Assembly (NCBI RefSeq): GCF_029931775.1
Contig: NC_079324.1
Coordinates: forward strand, 59,837,268 to 59,901,267
DNA length: 64,000 bases
Direction: 5' to 3'
Source of the DNA: Euleptes europaea
Lineage: Eukaryota > Chordata > Lepidosauria > Squamata > Sphaerodactylidae
The position numbers were made by a program, and so were the translations under genes. This document shows, piece after piece, positions 21,735-31,780 of this stretch. The notes under the pieces were generated by a model, which saw only the letters and a list, made by a program, of their open reading frames with translations, ran no database searches and was not told the origin of the DNA. How positions within the stretch are numbered: position 1 is the stretch's first letter; every line of letters starts with the position of its first letter.

Positions 21735-21905
21735 GGATGGAGCCCTTCCTTTCTTTCTCTTTCTTTTGCATCTTTACCTCTATTCTCTTTTTCTTTTTTC
21801 CCTTTCTTTTTAGTTCTTTTCCCCTGTGTCTCTCTTTTTCTTTTGCTCTGATTTTTCCCGTGTCTTTTTTCTGTATCTTTCTTTCTCTTTCTCTCCCCCC
21901 CTCCC
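21735..21905. repeat. Polypyrimidine tract (C/T-rich, TTTC-like)
   Basis: About 170 bp almost entirely C and T on the + strand, low complexity. Potential triplex (H-DNA) former. Confidence 0.8.
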
Positions 21906-22261
21906 CACTCTCCTCTGCTGGAAGGAAAACCAACCTGCTAGATAACTAAGTGGAAACTCCCTTTACACAGGCTGATCTTTTTAGCTACATAGCTGGCTTT
22001 TTTTAGTGCTCTGTTGCTAAGTAGTAATAGCTAACTTAATGCTGCCATCATCATTGCCAGGAAAATAAATTATCTTCTGGCAAAGATTCCTTGAGAATTG
22101 GCATCTTTGCTGGTTCCTCTGACCCCTAAATGGATCCTGCATTAAGAATCCAATATGCTGTGTCAGATTTCGTTATGTGCTGCTATTTGACTGTTTTAAA
22201 ATGCCTGAGCATAAAATGGATCCAAGCTACAGGGAAAAAAAGATCTCTTGATCTGAGGGTT
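21906..22261. other. Unassigned intergenic DNA
   Basis: No exon or recognised repeat. Confidence 0.35.
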
Positions 22262-22370
22262 CCACCCTTATGCATACTTATGCAGTGATTGGCCACTGTG
22301 TAAGAAAGGATTCTGGACAAGATGGACCACTGGTCTGATCCAGCACGGCTCTTCTTATTTTCATTAAACA
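22262..22370 (+). mobile_element. CR1-like LINE 3' fragment
   Basis: GGCCACTGTGTAAGAAAGG, then GGTCTGATCCAGCACGGCTC and TTCTTATTTTCATT: a diverged end of the TTCTTATG-tail family. Confidence 0.55.
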
Positions 22371-22387
22371 ATAGAACTCTCAACTGA

Positions 22388-23098
22388 TTAAAGAAGAACA
22401 AGAGTTGGTTTTTATACCCTGCTTTTCTCTACTGAAAGGAGTCTCAAAGCAGCTTACAATCGCCTTCCCTTCCCCTCCCCACAACAGACACCTTATGAGG
22501 TAGGTGGGGCTGAAAGAGTTCAGAGAGAATCCTAGAGTTGGAAGCAACCACCAGGGTCATCCAACCCCCTGCACAATGCAGGAATTTCACAACTATCTCC
22601 CCCACACACACCCAGAAACCCATACTTCATGCCCACAAGATGGCCAAGATGCCCTCCCTCTCATGAAGGTCATAGAATCAGCACTGCTGACAGATGGCCA
22701 TCTAGCCTCTGCTTAAAAACCTCCAGGGAAGGAGAGCTTACCACCTCCTGAGGAAGCCTGTTCCACTGAGGAACCACTCTAACTGTTAGAAAGTTCTTCC
22801 TGATGTCTAGACAGAAACTCTTTTGATTTAATTTCAACCCGTTGGTTCTGGTCCGACCTTCTGGGGCAACAGAAAACAACTCGGCACCCTCCTCTATATG
22901 ACAGCCCTTCAAGTACTTGAAGATGGTTATCAACTATGATTAGCCCAAGGTCACCCAGCAGGCTGCATGTGGAGTAGTGGGGAATCCAATCCAGTTCTCC
23001 AGTCTAGAGTCTGCTGCTCATGTGGGAGGAGCGGGGAATCAAACCTGGTTCTCCAGATCAGAGTCCACTGCTCTTAGCCACTACACCACGCTAGCAAT
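22388..23098 (-). mobile_element. tRNA-derived SINE (type A) split by a CR1
   Basis: The 3' half is at 22388-22525 and the tRNA-head half at 22933-23098. Rejoined in order they are one ordinary type A SINE. Confidence 0.8.
22526..22932 (-). mobile_element. CR1 LINE inserted into a SINE
   Basis: The - strand encodes the C-terminal CR1 remnant [20 protein letters not shown] through to the 3' UTR, 5'-truncated. Inserted in the SINE, so it is younger than that SINE. Confidence 0.85.
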
Positions 23099-23229
23099 GC
23101 ACTACATGTAGTTGTACTACATTAACCACACAGTATGGATTTATTCCAGATCAATAAATAGCTTTCAATATTGGTGAAAGTCTAAACATTACTGACTATT
23201 GTAAATATAAAAATACTTCACTCTCAGCT

Positions 23230-23460
23230 CCTTTGCTAAATGCAGAGAAAGCCTTCGATCACACCAATTGTCTAAATCCAATAAAACGCATAAAATGTGG
23301 CCCAGCCATCCTCTGGGCATCAAAACTTTATCAAAAACAAGAGCTCATGGAAAAGTTAGCAGTGCTGTATCAGCTGACTCTCTGCTGCAGCAAAGGAACG
23401 GCCAGGGATGTCCTGCTTTTATTTGCCCTTTCACCAGGCAGTTAGAAACAACTCAGATGA
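23230..23460 (+). mobile_element. L1-type LINE reverse-transcriptase fragment
   Basis: The frame gives LNAEKAFDH, like the L1 RT motif DAEKAFD. About 55 codons later another frame reads GQGCPAFICPF, like the L1 RQGCPLSPLLF motif. Strongly eroded. Confidence 0.6.
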
Positions 23461-23696
23461 AAAAATGCCTTTGAATGAAAGGTCTTCATCAGAAGTGTAT
23501 TCTCTTTGTATACAACTCAGGACTTTAGCTACTCCCTCCTGGAATTTCTCCAACCTTCTGTACAAATAATTGAATATCCAAGTAAAATGTATGGATTCCA
23601 AGGCAATTATTTTAAAATCTCTAAAAATGTATCCACCCATTGTAGCAAAATAAAATAGACATATTGTGGGTCCAGAGCTCATTTTTCCAGATGCTA

Positions 23697-23925
23697 CAAA
23701 GAAGAAACATAGAGCTGGAAGGTACCTCATAGGTCATCTAGTCCAGCCCCTTGCACAATGCAGGAAATTCACAACTACCTCCCCCCCACTCCCCCAGTGA
23801 CCCCTTGCTCTATGCCCAGAGGGAGGCAAAAAGCCTCTAGGATGCCTGGCCTATCTGGTCTGGAGGGAAATTCCTTCCTGACCCCAAAGTGGTGATTGGC
23901 ATTACTCGGGGCTAGTAAGGGAGGA
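23697..23925 (-). mobile_element. CR1 LINE 3' fragment, diverged subfamily
   Basis: CATAGAGCTGGAAGGTACCTC, then GTCATCTAGTCCAGCCCC and the UTR block GGGAAATTCCTTCCTGACCCC. Confidence 0.7.
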
Positions 23926-23934
23926 GCTGATCCT

Positions 23935-24135
23935 TCAGGTACCCTGGCCCCAAACCATTTAGGTCCTTAACAGTCACAACCAGCCCTTTGAATTGATCTG
24001 GGAGAGTGTGGGTCTTTCAACACAAGGCATACACAATCCCAGTAACCAGTCCCTGACTAAATAGCCCGGTTCCAGCTTTTTGGACCCACTGAAGTTTCCA
24101 GACCGTTTTCAAGGGCAGTTCCACTTAGAAAGCAT
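23935..24135 (-). mobile_element. Eroded LINE 3'-UTR-like fragment
   Basis: The phrase CCCCAAACCATTTAGGTCCTTA followed by TGAAGTTTCCAGACCGT resembles a common reptile LINE 3' segment. The family is not certain. Confidence 0.4.
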
Positions 24136-24192
24136 TACAGCAATTGAATTTGGATGTGATCAGCACATGATCACTACCCCCCCACCCCCTTT

Positions 24193-25187
24193 AAGAACAT
24201 AAGAAAGGCCCTGCTGGGTCAGACCCAGGCCCATCAAGTCCAGCAGTCTGTTCACACAGCGGCCAACCAGGTGCCTCCAGGAAGCCCACAAGCAAGACTT
24301 TGACTGCAGCAGCACCATCCTGCCTGGGTTCCACAGCACCTAAGATAACAGGCCTGCTCCTCTGATCCCGGAGAGAACAGGGATGCATCATAAGAACATA
24401 AGAAAAACCCTGCTAGATCAGACCGAGGTCCATCAAGTCCAGCAGGCTGTTCCCACAGTGGCCAACCAGGTGCCTCCAGGAAGCCCACAAGCAAGACTTT
24501 GACTGCAGCAGCACCATCCTGCCTGGGTTCCACAGCACCTAAGATAACAGGCCTGCTCCTCTGATCCCGGAGAGAACAGGGATGCATCATAAGAACATAA
24601 GAAAAACCCTGCTAGATCAGACCGAGGTCCATCAAGTCCAGCAGGCTGTTCCCACAGTGGCCAACCAGGTGCCTCCAGGAAGCCCACAAGCAAGACTTTG
24701 ACTGCAGCAGCACCATCCTGCCTGGGTTCCACAGCACCTAAGATAACAGGCCTGCTCCTCTGATCCCGGAGAGAACAGGGATGCATCATAAGAACATAAG
24801 AAAAACCCTGCTAGATCAGACCAAGGCCCATCAAGTCCAGCAGGCTGTTCCCACAGCGGCCAACCAGGTGCCTCCAGGAAGCCCACAAGCAAGACTTTGA
24901 CTGCAGCAGCACCATCCTGCCTGGGTTCCACAGCACCTAAGATAACAGGCCTGCTCCTCTGATCCCGGAGAGAACAGGGATGCATCATAAGAACATAAGA
25001 AAAACCCTGCTAGATCAGACCAAGGCCCATCAAGTCCAGCAGGCTGTTCCCACAGCGGCCAACCAGGTGCCTCCAGGAAGCCCACAAGCAAGACTTTGAC
25101 TGCAGCAGCACCATCCTGCCTGGGTTCCACAGCACCTAAGATAACAGGCCTGCTCCTCTGATCCCGGAGAGAACAGGGATGCATCAT
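24193..25187 (-). repeat. Tandem array: five 199-bp units made from a LINE 3' end
   Basis: Units start at 24193, 24392, 24591, 24790 and 24989, exactly 199 bp apart, each opening AAGAACATAAGAAA. A sixth start at 25188 continues into a longer copy. Units 2-3 share one set of variants (GAGGTCC, AGTGGCC) and units 4-5 another (AAGGCCC, AGCGGCC). The near identity indicates recent amplification. Repeated open frames across it are artefacts. Confidence 0.9.
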
Positions 25188-25545
25188 AAGAACATAAGAA
25201 AAACCCTGCTAGATCAGACCGAGGTCCATCAAGTCCAGCAGGCTGTTCCCACAGTGGCCAACCAGGGGCCTCAAGGAAGCCCCCAAACAAGACCACTGCA
25301 GCAGCACCGTCCTGCCTGTGTTTCACCTCATAGAATAGGCCTGCTCCTCTGATCCTGGAGAGGATAGGGATGCATCGTGACTAGTATCCATTTGGACTAG
25401 TAGCCATGAATGGCCCTCTCCTCCATGGACATGTCCACTCCCCTCTTCAAGCCTTCCAAGTGGGCAGCCATCCCCACATCCTGGGGCAGGGAGTTCCACA
25501 ATTGAGCTATGCCTTGTGTGAAGACTTCCTGTTATCTGTTTGGCC
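25188..25545 (-). mobile_element. CR1-like LINE 3' end, founder-type copy of the array
   Basis: Continues beyond the 199-bp unit into the usual family sequence (GAACATGTCCACTCCCC-type block, then CACATCCTGGGGCAGGGAG). It is the longest copy in the array. Confidence 0.75.
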
Positions 25546-25589
25546 TGATCCCGCGTGGCTTTTCTTGAGGAGGGCGGGCTGCTTCCTAC

Positions 25590-25677
25590 TCTGGTGAGCC
25601 CACCCCTCCTACCACCATCCCCAGCCTCCACCCCCCAAATCTCCTGGGAGGTCCCAACCTGGAGCTGGCAACCTTAC
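25590..25677 (-). mobile_element. hAT-type MITE ('GGTTGCC' family) fragment
   Basis: One half ending GAGCTGGCAACCTTA. Confidence 0.55.
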
Positions 25678-25811
25678 CTGAAAGGTTTCCGCCTGCCACG
25701 CGAAGAGGCTCTGGAACGCGGAGGAGACCCCGCCCCTTTCCTCCCCCCTCCCGGCCAGGTGGGCGGGGCTCAGGGGAGACGGCAACGGCCGCCGGTGGAA
25801 GCGCCGGCCTC

Positions 25812-25825
25812 GTCGCCCTGGCAAC
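25812..25825 (+). promoter_or_regulatory. X-box (RFX-type) motif
   Basis: GTCGCC-CT-GGCAAC fits the RFX consensus GTNRCC(0-3N)RGYAAC at every position. RFX factors drive many ciliary genes, fitting a centriolar/ciliary target such as CCDC92. Confidence 0.6.
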
Positions 25826-25861
25826 GGAGCCGCTGTTTGCCGCGGCTGCACCTGAGCCTCC

Positions 25862-25873
25862 GCGCCTGCGCAG
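25862..25873 (+). promoter_or_regulatory. NRF1-like site
   Basis: GCGCCTGCGCAG is close to the NRF1 palindrome and typical of CpG-island promoters. One position deviates from the strict consensus. Confidence 0.45.
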
Positions 25874-26012
25874 TCCCCCCTTGCCTCGACGTCACCCACT
25901 GCCCCCCCTCCCTCCTCCGCGCTCCCACAGGGGGAGCGGCCGTCTCCCCTCCCCCTCCCGCCCCCCCGGCCTGGGGTGGGGCGGGGGGATCAGTGGCGGC
26001 CCCCCGCGGCCG

Positions 26013-26018
26013 GTGAGT
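26013..26018 (+). other. Predicted splice donor of a noncoding first exon
   Basis: GCGGCCG followed by GTGAGT, a consensus donor at the end of the CpG-rich block. An intron from here to the acceptor at 44750 would be 18.7 kb. Not proven. Confidence 0.45.
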
Positions 26019-26524
26019 ATGAGAAGAACCCCCCCTCCTGACTTGGTCGCCCCCTCCTCAACATCGTCCCTTCGCGTTCCTCCCAGCATGCAACGCGCGC
26101 CAAGGCCGGGGGGGGGGCGGTGGTCCAGGCTGGCTCGCCCCCCTCCCTCAGTGGGGAGGGGGGCAAGGGGGTGGGTCGGATGATGTCCCCTTCCCTCGCT
26201 TCCTTGAGGTCATGGGGAGGCAGGGGAGAGGTTGGAAGGAAAGCCCCCCCCCTTTTTGGGTGTCGGGGGGGGGCAACGGACCCCCACCCCACCGGACGAG
26301 GTGGGTGGCTTTCCCTCCTCCTCATATACTAGGAGTACGCTAGGGCTAGGAGGCATACGTAATTAACTCATTAGTAAAAATCACAGTAATCTCCTGGATT
26401 TGGTGTGGGTTGCACCCAGTGAAGGGGCGTGTGGGGCACTGGTTTCCTTATTTGGCTAGTGAAATAATAATAATAGTAATAATGATGAATTTGTTACGCA
26501 CAGAAGAGCATGGGGACATTGAAC

Positions 26525-26812
26525 AAATTCTAACAGAGCGGTTCCTGAGTGGAACAGGCTTCCTCGGGAGGTGGTGGGCTCTCCTTCCCTGGAGGTTTTG
26601 AAACAGAGGCTAGATGGCCATCTGTCAGCCATGCTGATTCTGTGACCTTAGGCAGATCGTGAGAGGGAGGGCATCTTGGCCATCTTCTGGGCAAGGAGTA
26701 GGGGTCACTGGGGGTGTGTGGGGGGAGGTAGTTGTGACTTTCCTGCATTGTACATGGGGTTGGACTAGATGACCCTGGTGGTCCCTTCCAACTCTATGAT
26801 TCTATAGTCTTC
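26525..26812 (+). mobile_element. CR1 LINE 3' end
   Basis: Begins in AACAGAGCGGTTCCTGAGTG and ends in the terminal repeat CTCTATGATTCTATAG. Confidence 0.8.
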
Positions 26813-27390
26813 AAACAATAATATATATTTTTGTTGAATAGTATAGTTTCAGTTGTTATAAACCCTCCTCCTCCTGAAAAAGAAAGCAATATGGGGCATG
26901 AATACATTGGCTAAATGAGAAGATATATATTTATTGAATTTGAATTTCACATACAGAGAAGGTAATAGTGGGCATTTATTTTTATTTTGTTTGTGTTATC
27001 ATTTCTTAATACATTTTAGGGAAGGGGGGAACCTATATTTTTATCTGTTGATGTAATATACTAAATGATGATTTGTTAAATGTTCTCCCCCCACCCTTTA
27101 TGCAGGCAAGAAGAGCCCCCTGCTCTCCTGTTGTGGGGCTGGTGTGTATGTAAGTAAGGCAGGACAATTCTTTGTGTGGAGGCATCCTGAAGTGATCCTC
27201 AGAGGGAGTTGTTTTGGTCCAGCTCAAAGTCCAGAAACAAAAGTAGTCTAATGTCATTGTGTGACCCTTGTCTCCTCACTCTGTATATGACAGAAGAAGC
27301 GTATGTCACTCCCCTGTTCACAAAGTGGAGAGACCAAAAGGGATCTGATATCATTTCATGGTTGCTAAGTCTCCTAATTCAAATGCAAAC
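26813..27390. other. Unassigned DNA, probable CCDC92 intron 1
   Basis: AT-rich; nothing recognised. Confidence 0.35.
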
Positions 27391-27588
27391 AACTTATAGT
27401 GGTAGAAAACAGCAAGAGTCCAGTAGTACTTTAAAGACTAACAAAATTTCTGGCAGGGTATGAACTTTTGCGAGCCACAAAGCTCATACCCTGCCGGAAA
27501 TTTTGTTAATCTTTAAGGTGCTACTGGACTCTTGCCCTTTTCTACTGCTGGTGACAGACTGACATGGCTACCCATTGCGAACTTATAG
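27391..27588 (+). mobile_element. Fold-back retroelement, older copy
   Basis: Arms 27402-27467 and 27481-27545 are inverted repeats of the same family as 57715-57977. A unique tail (27546-27579) follows. AACTTATAG flanks it at 27391-27399 and 27580-27588. More mismatches between arms than in the copy at 57.7 kb, so older. Confidence 0.75.
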
Positions 27589-28144
27589 CAGTGAGAGAGG
27601 ATGCTGTCTTGTAAAAGCGGCATTAAACTGTTCCCACTCTTCACACAGTCTAAATGACTTGGGTTAGCTAGAAGCGTTCTCCCAACAACAAGATGAATAG
27701 ACACCCCCCCTTCTTAGGAATTTTCACACAGTTCTTCAGGAGGGGTGGTGGTGGTGAGCGTCCCAAAGCTTGGCATAGAATGGGAATCACTTTACCTTTT
27801 CTGCCATCATGGAAAAGGAAGGGAAATGGGGAAGCACCCTCTTTCTTGCTCACGCCCGTATGCTGGCATTGCTGTCAGGGGCGAGTGCAGCTTTTCAAAT
27901 AAGACTGCAGTGTGCTGTCTTATGGGGCAGGGATTGAAGCCCCCCCCCCCAATCCTTACAGGCGCAGAGAAGCCATTTCAGGTGGACATAAACTAGATTG
28001 AGTAGGATGCTTAGAGACACGCCTACATGTATTCATCTCCAGTTGTGTTGTGGTGCCTTCAGTTTGGCTCCCCTACTCTAAATTGTAAACTCTTCAGGGC
28101 ATGGGGTCTGTTTGGTCTTTGTTTTGCTACTTTTGTAAAGTTCT
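27589..28144. other. Unassigned DNA, probable CCDC92 intron 1
   Basis: No exon or recognised repeat. Confidence 0.35.
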
Positions 28145-28325
28145 ACGTGTATGTGTGTGTGTGTTTAAGTGCCGTCAAGTCGCTTCCGACTCATGGCGAC
28201 CCTATGAATCAGTGTCCTCCAAAACGTCTTATCCTGAACAGTCTTGCTCAAATCTTGCAAACTGAGGGCTGTGGCTTCCTTTATAGAGTCAATCCATTTC
28301 TTGTTGGGTCTTCCAAAGTTCTACA
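28145..28325 (-). mobile_element. Bov-B (RTE) LINE 3' end
   Basis: TTTAAGTGCCGTCAAGTCGC and TCCGACTCATGGCGACC are the reverse complement of the Bov-B 3' tail. The adjoining CTTTATAGAGTCAATCCAT block is the end of its ORF. This is the partner LINE of the 5S and composite SINEs in the window. Confidence 0.8.
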
Positions 28326-29349
28326 TACATTGTGCTATAAGCATATGAATTATTCTCTTTATCAACTTATGCAAGTGTACTATTATTATGTGTGTATGGA
28401 ATATTTGATGCATTTCCCTTCTGTGAACAGGAAAATAGGAACCTAGAGAACTCCCTTTCTATATATGTAAAAAACCAACCAACCCTGGGAGCTTCCCTCC
28501 ATAAGTGGGATTAGCCTCCTTTCTCTCCCCCCACCCACATATAGGTGGGAGAAAAGAGTGTAAGCCCTTCTAACCAAGTTGGGGGGGAGTTGTCTCTAGA
28601 GGGGATGGTATAGCTGCCTCTAAATGAGAAACTCAGGGAAATGACCATGTGTGTGTGTGTGTGGGGGGGGTCCTTCTGAATAAGGAAGAAGTGGGGTAGT
28701 TCCTTTGCACCAAAAAGAAAAAGACATATTGAGGGGTTAGGGTAGCTCCCCCCCCCATACAAAAAGAGCAGGAAACTCCCCTTCCCGTAAAGGGAAGAGG
28801 AGATACCAAAAGACAGATTTCCACACAGGCTGACAGGGAGATTTCTTCCCTCTCCCTCCTTTCCTAAGGCAGGAGACCCCCACACACACACACCCATGCC
28901 TTTCAGGAGTCTTCCCTGCCTCAAGGTCACCGGCTTCCTCCTGTTCTCCCCACCTGGATGTCTTCCCATAGGGGAGGACTGTCTTGCACTGTCTTTCATT
29001 GGCAACAAAAGCAGGTGTTTCTCTTTCTGCAGGAACCATATCCCTGTTGCCCCCCCCTTTGTGCTGCGTGGGTGTTGGATGCTCTTGTGGAATTTGGGGG
29101 GGGGGTAGAGTGAGAAGGAAGTGAGTTGCTGCCCTGTGCCCCTGGACACCCTGAACCTGTCAGCAAGAGTGTTTGTTTAACTCATCCTAATTACATCCGA
29201 GTGCAGAGAGCCCCCCCTAACCCCAGCTGTGGTCCCGGTGTCCTGCTTGTCTTATAAGAGGGGAAATATAATTTCACTATGCCAGTTCTGTGGCGTTCAC
29301 AGGAGAATTAGCTTTAGATCTGGTTTCCCTTTCAGCTTAACCAGAGGAG
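28326..29349. other. Unassigned DNA, probable CCDC92 intron 1
   Basis: Contains G/C-tract-rich low-complexity text and short CA/GT runs. A long reverse-strand frame here looks like chance. Confidence 0.35.
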
Positions 29350-29640
29350 GGCTTCCGAAGGGCAGTGCCAGCCCGGTTTAGCTGTGTGGGGGGGGAGCGG
29401 GGGGGAGGTGACCTTATTGCCGCCGTCATCTCCCGTTGCAGCAGTCACATCGTGTGGACCAGCGAGCGGAGACAGAGGATGGAAGGGATGTTGCGTGCGT
29501 GGGGAGGAGGGCCGGAATCTCGGCGCCAGCCCGGCCGGTTTCCCTCTCACTTGTGGAATTGGTAACCAGCCGAGCGAAGCTCCTCCGTGGAGATGGAGCT
29601 TCCCCCAGCCAGTAGCTGCGGTTGGTACCCTTCCTCGGCT
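29350..29640 (+). promoter_or_regulatory. Secondary GC/CpG-enriched segment, possible alternative first exon
   Basis: CpG-bearing text (GCCGCCGTC, GCGAGCGGAG, CTCGGCGCCAGCCCGGCCGG) stands out from the flanks. A GGTAACC donor-like site lies near 29560. It could be an alternative CCDC92 5' exon, or nothing. Confidence 0.3.
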
Positions 29641-31599
29641 TAAATCTAAGGTGGGAAATGAGGGTGGGTGGGGATCTTGGGTTTGTGTGGCATCGCCAGA
29701 GCTGCAAATGGCTGGGAAGCTTGACATTATTCGTGTTTGCATCGGAGCGCTTGCAAAGGTAGCTTGAGGAAGGAGTCAAGAGGGGCCCTGGCAGCCCTGA
29801 GGGTGGATGGGATGCTTGTGGTCCGCATTGCAGGTACATAGAAGATCCAAGAGATCTGCCTGTCTTCTGGGAATGTGCAGTGCTCGAGCAGAAGGTACCT
29901 CTGTTGGGTCTTACGCAGTGTGAAGGAGCTTCCCAGTATTGCTGCGCTTGGCTTTTGAACTGGACTTTGCCGCTCTGTCGCCCCTCTCCTTCAGTGTTGT
30001 TTGTCTGACTGTAAATGGATAGTGATTTGTCTGACTCTAAATGGCTTTGAGGAGGATTCCAGGAGGCTGTGGTTGTAAGAAAATTGTCGGCTGTCAGAAA
30101 TCTGTTCTTTTTTTTCTGTTGTATTTCTGCATCCTCCCCCACCCCATGTAGTTTTATTTATCTCAAGCTTCAAACTAGTTTGATGTATTCAGATCATTTA
30201 ACTTAAAGCAGTTTAACTTGTTGACAAATAAAACGGCACTCTCTCTTTTTGTGGGATTGAAAAAACGGTGGAATCTTGGGTTGTTATCTTTGTTGCTGAG
30301 GATCATTCACTTGAAAGGTGGGGCAGCCGTGTTTAAGGGAGGGGTCAAACACATACAAGAATGGATAGAACTGGGCGCTAGCGATTGCATTTGGGTATCG
30401 TCCTAATCATTTTTATGATATCCAATTTTTAAAAAAATACAAATGTCAGGACAATTTGTCTGAAAGAACAAAATGGGATTTGTAAGTGGTTCAGTGGAAC
30501 TATTTATTGCATAGACAGGAGTGGAGAAGAGTTTGTTGCTGTTAAGGAAATGGCACGCAGTCCCTTTTGATGGACAGGGCGGACTCCCAAGCTTGATTTC
30601 TGCCAACTGGCCAGAAGGAGAATCTGTTGTTTCTGAAAACAACTCCTCAGGACACAAAACAAATGGAATAAAATCAGAGTATTTAGAGTGTGTTCCTCAT
30701 GACATATTTAGTCTGCCGTCCCCTTTTTACCAGAGATGGGAATGGCTGAATGGTATGGAACAAATCAAGTTTGAAAACTGAGTTCAGGGGAAATATTTCT
30801 CATAGCATTGCAGCTGAGCGTATAAGTAAAGGTGGGCCATCAGTAGAGGTTAACTTAGAACAGTTTAGCAGTATTATGCCGGCAATGATGGAGGACCATG
30901 CTTGATTGCTTACAGTTTGTAATTATTAAAATGGGTGATGAACAGACATCGTTTGTGTCTTGGCCTGGCTGTGGGGGACATGTGGCATTTGCTCTGGAAG
31001 ACTAAGGTCTGAAATGGCTTGTTCGGTAAATTGAGGCCCTGGGGGAAATACACAGACTGTATTGATTTCAACAGAGTCTGTGATTGTTGGTATAGACAGC
31101 TGCAGTGTCTTTCTCGTATCCTTGAAGTCCTTTTAATAATTCAACAGACAGGTAAATATCTTGGGGACAGCAAGAGGCTCTACTTTGGTATCTTTGCTCC
31201 TTCTGCAGGGGTTTCCCTCTGCTTGCTGCAGTGCACATTTCAAAGCGATCATATTGCAGCAACACCCCTGCTGTATCTCACAAGCATGTGGATTCTTTTC
31301 AGGGCTGGACTGTGGAAGACTATAATATTTTGCAGTTGCGTTCTTCTTCCAGCCACTTCTGCTGTGTTGCCATGAACAATGGGCTGGATGACGGAAGGCA
31401 GGGGCTTGGGTGGGGCTAAGTAAGACAGGTTGCCCTTTGTTAGTTGAGAGAAGATCTCCTCCCTGCCACATGACCAGATAACCAGAACTTGTTGATTCTC
31501 CAGTACAGCAATGAACCGACAATGCTTTGATGAGACTCTTATTCCCTAGTCATCTGTAATGTTTAAACAAAATACAAACAAAACTGCCATACTACTGAA
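29641..31599. other. Unassigned DNA, probable CCDC92 intron 1
   Basis: Almost 2 kb with little recognisable repeat content and no coding exon seen. Confidence 0.35.
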
Positions 31600-31780
31600 C
31601 ATGCTTAACATTTATAGAGCGCTTTCACTGTCTGAAGTACTTCTCATACATTGCCTTTTTGTAATTCTTACAATAGCCCTATAAGGTAGACCAGTGGAAT
31701 TACTCCTCTATTGTAGATGGGGTGATTGAGGTTGAGAGGAAGAGTAGATTGCTTAAAGGGAAAGCTCTGGAAGAGGCCAC
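31600..31780 (+). mobile_element. MIR/CORE-type SINE relic
   Basis: ATTTATAGAGCGCTTTCACTG, then ACAATAGCCCTATAAGGTAG, GTAGATGGGGTGATTGAGG and GATTGCTTAAAGG follow the order of MIR-like elements. Ancient and diverged. Confidence 0.55.

Larger units (their letters stand above)
25690..26330 (+). promoter_or_regulatory. CpG island, candidate CCDC92 promoter and noncoding exon 1
   Basis: A GC-rich, CpG-dense block, unlike the surrounding AT-richer repeats. It holds an X-box (25812-25825), an NRF1-like site (25862-25873) and a splice donor (26013). It lies 18.7 kb upstream of the first CCDC92 coding exon with no other gene between, so CCDC92 is the obvious client. This is inference: no transcript evidence is visible, and a divergent transcript to the left is also possible. 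Confidence 0.6.

Noticed and set aside
24193-25187. Regular direct repeats suggesting a CRISPR array
   Set aside because: Units are 199 bp, contiguous without unique spacers, and derived from a LINE; the genome is vertebrate.
24191-25326. Repeated 98-118-codon reverse frames of near identical sequence, resembling a repeat protein
   Set aside because: They are one LINE 3' end read across 199-bp tandem units; the translation has no biological meaning.
25555-26332. Several Pro/Gly/Arg-rich open frames on both strands
   Set aside because: GC-rich CpG island lacks stops by composition; overlapping frames on both strands are typical artefacts.
28511-29149. 212-codon reverse-strand open frame
   Set aside because: Low-complexity, built on G/C tracts and GT runs, no domain, no exon-like boundaries; chance frame.
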